Assembly: GCF_030814435.1 (NCBI RefSeq) | Contig: NZ_JAUSUW010000019.1 | Coordinates: 1 to 64,000 of the forward strand | Direction of reading: 5' to 3' | Length of the DNA stretch: 64,000 bases | Source: Peteryoungia aggregata LMG 23059 | GTDB lineage: Bacteria > Pseudomonadota > Alphaproteobacteria > Rhizobiales > Rhizobiaceae | In this document: in pieces, positions 59,966-64,000 of the stretch | Layout: each line of letters begins with the position of its first letter | How positions within the stretch are numbered: position 1 is the stretch's first letter | Made by a program: the position numbers and the translations under genes | The notes under the pieces: generated by a model | What the model was told of the DNA's origin: nothing | The model's database searches: none | What the model saw: the letters and a program-made list of their open reading frames with translations, nothing else

Positions 59966-60075
59966 TCATGCTGAGGTGCCCGCAGGTAGTGTGGACCTCG
60001 AAGTATTTTATTTCAACCTTGAGGCCTCGACCCTTCGAGGCCCTCGCAGAGCGAGGGCACCTCAGGGTGAGGGGA
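59966..60075. repeat. palindromic element with GAGGTGC...GCACCTC ends
   Basis: Outer arms CTCATGCTGAGGTGC and GCACCTCAGGGTGAGG around CCTCGACCCTTCGAGG and CCCTCGCAGAGCGAGGG hairpins. Common rhizobial palindromic-element form. Confidence 0.75.
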
Positions 60076-60097
60076 CATGATGTGCGCGGCTTTGCCC

Positions 60098-60215
60098 CTC
60101 ATCCGCCCTTCGGGCACCTTCTCCCCGCAGGCGGGGAGACGGAGACGCCGCCGCCCATCGGATCCGCCTTCTCCCCGTTCACGGGGAGAAGGTCCCGGCA
60201 GGGGATGAGGGGCAT
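60098..60215. repeat. mosaic repeat of the 29648 type
   Basis: CCCTCATCCGCCC...GATGAGGGGC bracket enclosing CTTCTCCCCGCAGGCGGGGAG and CTTCTCCCCGTTCACGGGG palindromes. Confidence 0.75.
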
Positions 60216-60229
60216 TGGCACCCCAAACG

Positions 60230-60262
60230 AAAAAACCGGCGCCCTTTCGGACGCCGGTTTTT
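60230..60262 (-). terminator. terminator of the 41-residue gene
   Basis: Stem CCGGCG/CGCCGG (plus adjoining bases) flanked by A and T runs, 22 bp behind the stop codon of the small gene on the minus strand. Confidence 0.8.
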
Positions 60263-60284
60263 CCACGCGATACGGTGGATCGGG

Positions 60285-60410
60285 TTACTTGGACTCGCTG
60301 CTGGGCGGGGCCGGCTGGCGGACCTGGCGCCATTCGTTTTCGAGGCGCTGCAGGACATGGGCCGGGATCGTTGCCGGAGCGGCGGTCTTGGTCGAAGTGT
60401 TCGTCTGCAT
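60285..60410 (-). CDS. 41-residue small protein
   Basis: ATG 60408-60410 with GAGGAGGGAAGAG upstream. Thr/Ala-rich N-terminus (MQTNTSTKTAAPATIPAHVL) and an amphipathic QRLENEWRQVRQ helix, stop at 60285. Own terminator follows. Likely real because of the strong ribosome site and terminator; function unknown. Confidence 0.6.
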   Translation of the reverse strand: MQTNTSTKTAAPATIPAHVLQRLENEWRQVRQPAPPSSESK

Positions 60411-60510
60411 CTCTTCCCTCCTCGGGTTTGGAAGTCTGGGCTCCCAACGTGTCTGTGGGCTGAAAGTTCCACAGCGTTAATCCTTTGTAAATATGAACGG
60501 AACGGGCTCT

Positions 60511-60537
60511 AAACGATTGAAATTTCTTCAATCGTTT
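60511..60537. terminator. AT-rich hairpin
   Basis: Perfect 11-bp stem AAACGATTGAA/TTCAATCGTTT with a 5-nt loop, in the gap between the small gene and the GH19 gene. Could end a plus-strand transcript or shape the divergent promoters; neither is certain. Confidence 0.5.
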
Positions 60538-60618
60538 TAATTCCGAACTTTTTTCATGGCCGCAGGTGCCCGTCGCGCCCGGGACGGCTGTTCTTTCTCC
60601 GACATTAAGGATCTGACC

Positions 60619-61239
60619 ATGCGGATCGACCGGCGAATCGTCTTCGCGGGGCTGCGCAACGCCGTGTTCGGCGGGCGGCTGAGCCAGGGGCAGGTGGAGG
60701 GCGTGGAGGCGGTGCTGACGCGCTTTTCCGCGCGCGGCTGGGTCGATCCGCGCTGGCTCGCCTATATGCTGGCAACCGCCCATCACGAGACTGCCGGCAC
60801 GATGCAGGCGGTGCGCGAGACGCTGGCGGAGACCGACGAGGAGGCCGTGGCGCGGCTGGAGCGCGCCTGGCGCGGTGGAAAGCTGCCGACCGTGACGGTG
60901 CCCTATTGGCGGCGGGATGATCAGGGGCGGAGCTATCATGGCCGGGGGCTGGTGCAGATCACCCACCGCGAGAATTATGCCAGGATGAGCCGGGTGACCG
61001 GGCTCGACCTGGTGGCCGAGCCGGATCTGGCGCTCCGGCTCGATGTATCCGCGACCATTCTGGTGGTCGGCATGACCGAGGGGCTGTTCTCGGGAGCGAG
61101 GCTTGCGGATTTCTTTTCAGGCGCCAAGGCGGACTGGACCGGTGCGCGAAAAATCGTCAACGGGACGGACCGGGCGAAAAAGATCGCTGTGACGGCCAGG
61201 ACCTTCGATGCGGCTGTCAGGGCCGGGCTGATGGTGTGA
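60619..61239 (+). CDS. GH19 chitinase-like lysozyme/endolysin
   Basis: 206 residues. YMLATAHHETAGTMQAVRET (catalytic Glu in HHET) and YHGRGLVQITHRENYARMS are the GH19 signature of phage-type endolysins. No signal peptide, so a holin or tail route would be needed. AAGGATC precedes the ATG at 60619. Located between terminase and portal genes. Confidence 0.88.
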   Translation: MRIDRRIVFAGLRNAVFGGRLSQGQVEGVEAVLTRFSARGWVDPRWLAYMLATAHHETAGTMQAVRETLAETDEEAVARLERAWRGGKLPTVTVPYWRRDDQGRSYHGRGLVQITHRENYARMSRVTGLDLVAEPDLALRLDVSATILVVGMTEGLFSGARLADFFSGAKADWTGARKIVNGTDRAKKIAVTARTFDAAVRAGLMV

Positions 61240-61318
61240 AACGGCCAAGCGGCACATTGAGCGACAGGCCGGGCGATGCTATCGGCTGGTGCGCTGCAAC
61301 AGATTGCGAGGCTGCCCG

Positions 61319-61624
61319 ATGATCCGCCATATCGTCTTTTTCACCGTGAAACCTGAGAATGTCGAGGCGGTCCGGGCGGGGCTTTCGATCCTCACCGAGA
61401 TCCCGAGTGCCACGCGGCTGGAGATCGGCACGAATGTGAAGACCGACGGTTTTCACCGCAGCATCGACCTCGTGGTTTACGGTGAATTCGAGGATGAGGC
61501 GGCGCTTGCCGCCTACAAGGCCCATCCGCTCTATGAGGAGAGCATCCGGCGCGTGAAGCCGCTGCGCGAGGAGCGGTTTGCGGCGGATTATGTGGTGGGG
61601 GATGCGGTGCGGGGGCGGGTGTGA
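61319..61624 (+). CDS. Dabb (stress-responsive A/B barrel) protein
   Basis: 101 residues. MIRHIVFFTVKPENVEAVRA and SIDLVVYGEFEDEAALAAYK then AHPLYEE are the Dabb pattern. Dimeric alpha/beta barrel, no known substrate. ATG 61319; Cys/Arg extension upstream rejected. Confidence 0.87.
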   Translation: MIRHIVFFTVKPENVEAVRAGLSILTEIPSATRLEIGTNVKTDGFHRSIDLVVYGEFEDEAALAAYKAHPLYEESIRRVKPLREERFAADYVVGDAVRGRV

Positions 61625-61632
61625 GGGGCGTG

Positions 61633-62031
61633 TCAGGCCGGGCTTAGCAAGGGCTCCAATCGGTCCGCGAGCAGGGACGGGTCGTCGGTACCGATGATCA
61701 GCTCCTCGATCACATATTTCAGGCGCTCCTGCTGTTCTGCATCGAAAAACAATCGGTAGCCGTTGATTGCAATGAAATAACGGCCCGAAAGCCAGGCTGT
61801 CCGCTTGTTGCCCTGTTCGAAGGCATGCGCCTTGCCGATCGACTGGATGATGCAGCTGGCGAGCCAGGAGACCGACGATATCTGGTGATACTCTGCCTGG
61901 AAACGCGGACGGTGAAGGGCGCCTTCGAGGGCGGAGCGATCGCGCAGGAAGTGGTTCTCCGATGTGCCGAGAAGCAACCGTCTGTTGATCGCAATCACAT
62001 CCTCGATTGCAATCCAGAGGGGCTCGCTCAT
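61633..62031 (-). CDS. doc: Doc/Fic-family toxin (death-on-curing)
   Basis: 132 residues. Fic helix HAFEQGNKRTAW. Doc modifies EF-Tu by phosphorylation in the studied case. The usual acidic residue before the GN is Gln here, so activity may differ. The start ATG 62031 lies 4 bp behind the antitoxin stop. Confidence 0.85.
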   Translation of the reverse strand: MSEPLWIAIEDVIAINRRLLLGTSENHFLRDRSALEGALHRPRFQAEYHQISSVSWLASCIIQSIGKAHAFEQGNKRTAWLSGRYFIAINGYRLFFDAEQQERLKYVIEELIIGTDDPSLLADRLEPLLSPA

Positions 62032-62035
62032 GCGC

Positions 62036-62227
62036 TCACTTGGCCAGATGATCCAGGATGATCTTGTCGGTGACGAGCAGGTCTTCGACGAAATCGTCGA
62101 GATCCGGCCTGACTGCAACAGGCTTTGCGGTCTTCAACACGACGCCTTCGGAAGACGCGACCGCAGCCTTGCGGCCATCGCTGTTCCGCCTCTCGTCAAC
62201 ACGACCGATTTTCGCCTTTGAACTCAT
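62036..62227 (-). CDS. antitoxin of the Doc module
   Basis: 63 residues from ATG 62227 (MSSKAKIGRVDERRNSDGRK), with the acidic C-terminal PDLDDFVEDLLVTDKIILDH as toxin-binding part. TATATT ends six bases before the ATG, so transcription would start at or next to it: a leaderless message. Upstream frame to GTG 62266 also open. Confidence 0.72.
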   Translation of the reverse strand: MSSKAKIGRVDERRNSDGRKAAVASSEGVVLKTAKPVAVRPDLDDFVEDLLVTDKIILDHLAK

Positions 62228-62311
62228 AGAGCGAATATAGCGCAGGATTGGTGTTTTGACGAGCACTGCCGCGCTGCCCGAGTCTCGACATTCATTTCAG
62301 AGGACATCCCC

Positions 62312-63472
62312 ATGAAACTCCACTTCCGTCTGCCCTGGGCTTCCGTCCGGGATCGAACCTCCATGCCCGAAGAAAAGGCGCTGCATCCGCGACCTGGCAC
62401 GGCCCTGGCGCTGATTGCGGGCGAGGGCGAGGCGCGTTGGACGGGGCGGAATTACGCGGCGCTGGCGCGGGAAGGCTTCATGAAAAACCCGGTGGCGCAT
62501 CGCTGCGTGCGTTTGGTGTCGGAGGCAGCCGCCAGCATCGGTTTTCTTGCCTATCAGGCGGCGGTCGAACGGGAGGCGCATCCGGCGCTTGCCCTGCTGG
62601 CACGGCCGAACGGGGCGATGACGGGGGCGGATTTTCTGGAAACGCTGTATGGCCAGCTGCTGCTTTCGGGCAATTCTTACGTCGAGGCGGTGGAGATCGG
62701 TGCTGGGAGGGCGGAACTGCATCTCTTGAGGCCGGACCGGGTGAGCGTCGTGACCGGGGCGGATGGCTGGCCGTTGGCTTATGACTACCGCGCCGGCACG
62801 AAGGCCAGGCGGATCGCGCTGGACGGGCTCTTGCATCTGAAGCTGTTTCACCCGCTCGACGATCACGAGGGTTTTGCGCCGCTCGCAGCAGCTCAAGTTG
62901 CGCTCGACCTGCACAATGCGGCGGGGCGCTGGAACAAGGCGCTGCTCGACAATTCGGCCCGGCCTTCCGGCGCGCTGGTCTATCAGCCCAAGGAAGGCGG
63001 CAATCTCTCCGCCGACCAGTATCAGCGGCTGAAGGTGGAGCTCGACGAGGGCTATTCCGGGCCGATGCGCGCCGGGCGGCCGCTTTTGCTGGAAGGCGGG
63101 CTCGACTGGAAATCGATGGGGCTTTCGCCCAAGGACATGGATTTTGTCGAGGCGAAGAATGGCGCTGCCCGCGATATCGCACTCGCCTTCGGCGTGCCGC
63201 CCATGCTGCTAGGCATTCCCGGCGACAACACCTATGCCAATTACCAGGAGGCCAACCGCGCCTTCTATCGGCTGACCGTGCTGCCGCTGGTGACCCGCAC
63301 GGGGGCGTCGCTTTCGGTGTTTCTGGGCGACTTGACCGGCGAGGCGCTGCGGCTGGTGCCGGACCTCGATACGGTGGCGGGGCTTTCGGTGGAGCGCGAT
63401 GCGCTTTGGGCCAGGGTCGGGGCGGCGGCGTTTTTGACGGAGGAGGAGAAGCGGGAGGCGGTGGGGTATTGA
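62312..63472 (+). CDS. HK97-family portal protein (GTA g3-like)
   Basis: 386 residues. Typical: FMKNPVAHRCVRLVSEAAAS, LSGNSYVEAVEIG, KLFHPLDDHEGFAPLAAAQV and FGVPPMLLGIPGDNTYANYQ. Forms the ring through which DNA enters the head. Full length. ORF g3 of GTA clusters normally follows g2 directly; here 2.3 kb of other genes intervene. Confidence 0.9.
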   Translation: MKLHFRLPWASVRDRTSMPEEKALHPRPGTALALIAGEGEARWTGRNYAALAREGFMKNPVAHRCVRLVSEAAASIGFLAYQAAVEREAHPALALLARPNGAMTGADFLETLYGQLLLSGNSYVEAVEIGAGRAELHLLRPDRVSVVTGADGWPLAYDYRAGTKARRIALDGLLHLKLFHPLDDHEGFAPLAAAQVALDLHNAAGRWNKALLDNSARPSGALVYQPKEGGNLSADQYQRLKVELDEGYSGPMRAGRPLLLEGGLDWKSMGLSPKDMDFVEAKNGAARDIALAFGVPPMLLGIPGDNTYANYQEANRAFYRLTVLPLVTRTGASLSVFLGDLTGEALRLVPDLDTVAGLSVERDALWARVGAAAFLTEEEKREAVGY

Positions 63473-63693
63473 GGGGTGTTCCGCAGCGTTGACGGCTGTG
63501 GCAATTGTGCACTTTCATTCGTGTTGAAAGTTGTGATAGGCACACCACTTAAATATCAAGAGCCAAGAGCTCGGAGTTAAGCGCGACGTAAGGAATGCTC
63601 ATTAAACTACGGAACGTAGTGGTCGAATGAGCCGTTGAACCAACGTGAATTACGTGCTTATCTGATGCTAACTAGAAAGTTGGGAGACATTCA
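63473..63693. other. AT-rich gap behind the portal gene
   Basis: Where the next head genes would be expected, sequence turns AT-rich and no gene is seen. It probably contains the promoter of the ORF at 63694. Confidence 0.4.
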
Positions 63694-63879
63694 ATGTCTA
63701 CACCTATGAAAAATAGCGGTGAAATTCGGTTTGAAGACCGATTTCCGCCTGAAGTTTTCGCACCTTGCGATGACGTGACCCCAGAGGCGGTCAAATTGCT
63801 ACGGGATAAAGCTGAAAAATCCGCCAATGTGAGGAAATGGAAGCTCGTCGATGGGTTTGGACTCTCGCAGTCGATTTGA
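63694..63879 (+). CDS. 61-residue hypothetical protein, AT-rich
   Basis: Preceded by GGGAGAC seven bases before the ATG. EIRFEDRFPPEVFAP then DDVTPEAVKLLRDKAEKSAN; soluble and charged. No family recognised. Foreign composition compared with the portal gene. An 8-bp-stem hairpin lies 65 bp downstream. Confidence 0.5.
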   Translation: MSTPMKNSGEIRFEDRFPPEVFAPCDDVTPEAVKLLRDKAEKSANVRKWKLVDGFGLSQSI

Positions 63880-63943
63880 TTGGGCGTCTCAACCGCCATC
63901 CGCATTCGACATAGTAACGGCATATTTCCCCGAGACGAACCCC

Positions 63944-63968
63944 AAGGGCGAGCTAAGGCTTCGCCCTT
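63944..63968 (+). terminator. possible terminator behind the 61-residue ORF
   Basis: Perfect stem AAGGGCGA/TCGCCCTT with a 9-nt loop, followed by GTTTG; the T run is weak. Confidence 0.45.
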
Positions 63969-64000
63969 GTTTGATTCTGGACGTATTACAAGATGAAGAA

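Noticed and set aside
60013-60966. 317-codon minus frame over repeats and the GH19 gene
   Set aside because: Runs through palindromic repeats and shadows the GH19 gene; the short minus-strand gene at 60285-60410 lies in a different context and has its own ribosome site.
56890-63472. Intact prophage
   Set aside because: No integrase, repressor, att sites or replication genes seen; gene types fit a GTA-like head cluster with insertions.
1-64000. tRNA, rRNA, riboswitch
   Set aside because: No cloverleaf, rRNA-like stretch or recognisable riboswitch core was found by eye; a covariance-model scan was not possible.

Overview
The window reads as chromosomal DNA of an alphaproteobacterium of the Rhizobiaceae (Rhizobium/Agrobacterium/Allorhizobium type; genus not resolved). 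The grounds are the high GC content, the MucR/Ros regulator, the complete Mrp antiporter operon, lineage-type genes (DUF1491, DUF2336, DUF5330, DUF6456, DUF1214/DUF1254), a DivJ-like kinase, and many short G/C-rich intergenic mosaic repeats of the rhizobial kind. No rRNA, tRNA or CRISPR array was seen.

Layout. 0.1-5.8 kb: recQ, a TylF-like methyltransferase, a nucleoside deoxyribosyltransferase, a VapBC pair with a palindromic operator, and an MFS exporter. 5.9-6.6 kb: an AT-rich island with the full architecture of a type III (protein-RNA) toxin-antitoxin locus: promoter, two 51-nt tandem repeats, a UUCG terminator, then a ToxN/TenpN-like toxin gene. 6.9-13.9 kb: msrB and the mnhABCDEFG operon, with a mosaic repeat between mnhA and mnhB. 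14-27 kb: mucR (preceded by a possible 14-codon leader ORF), a DnaA-domain-IV-like HTH protein, sufE, a DivJ-like kinase, a soluble chemoreceptor, a low-GC two-gene insert, DUF2336 and an HD-GYP protein. 27-41 kb: small enzymes and regulators, including a TetR gene with a double operator and a nitroreductase-MarR operon with a 19-bp-arm palindrome over its promoter. A nucleotidyltransferase gene here is bracketed by a duplicated 3' end of a diguanylate cyclase gene. 42-50 kb: PBP1A, a YcgN-type protein, an RHH antitoxin followed by a low-GC gene, a HigBA pair and a frameshifted lipoprotein. 50-55 kb: copper cassette copA-cueR-copZ with a MerR-type promoter, an AhpD-like protein and a second diguanylate cyclase. 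56.7-64 kb: a remnant or expanded gene-transfer-agent/phage head cluster (possible small terminase, large terminase, portal) with a Dam methylase, a GH19 lysozyme, a Doc module and small ORFs between its parts. The large terminase gene is broken by a 76-bp insertion in its presumed Walker B motif.

The housekeeping backbone is repeatedly interrupted by small AT-richer accessory modules: type III TA, 21995-23135, 45327-46073, the HNH gene, Dam, and the ORF at 63694. Many toxin-antitoxin or antitoxin-like units lie in the 64 kb. The most notable items are the type III TA locus, the split GTA terminase with its cargo, and the GGDEF duplication.
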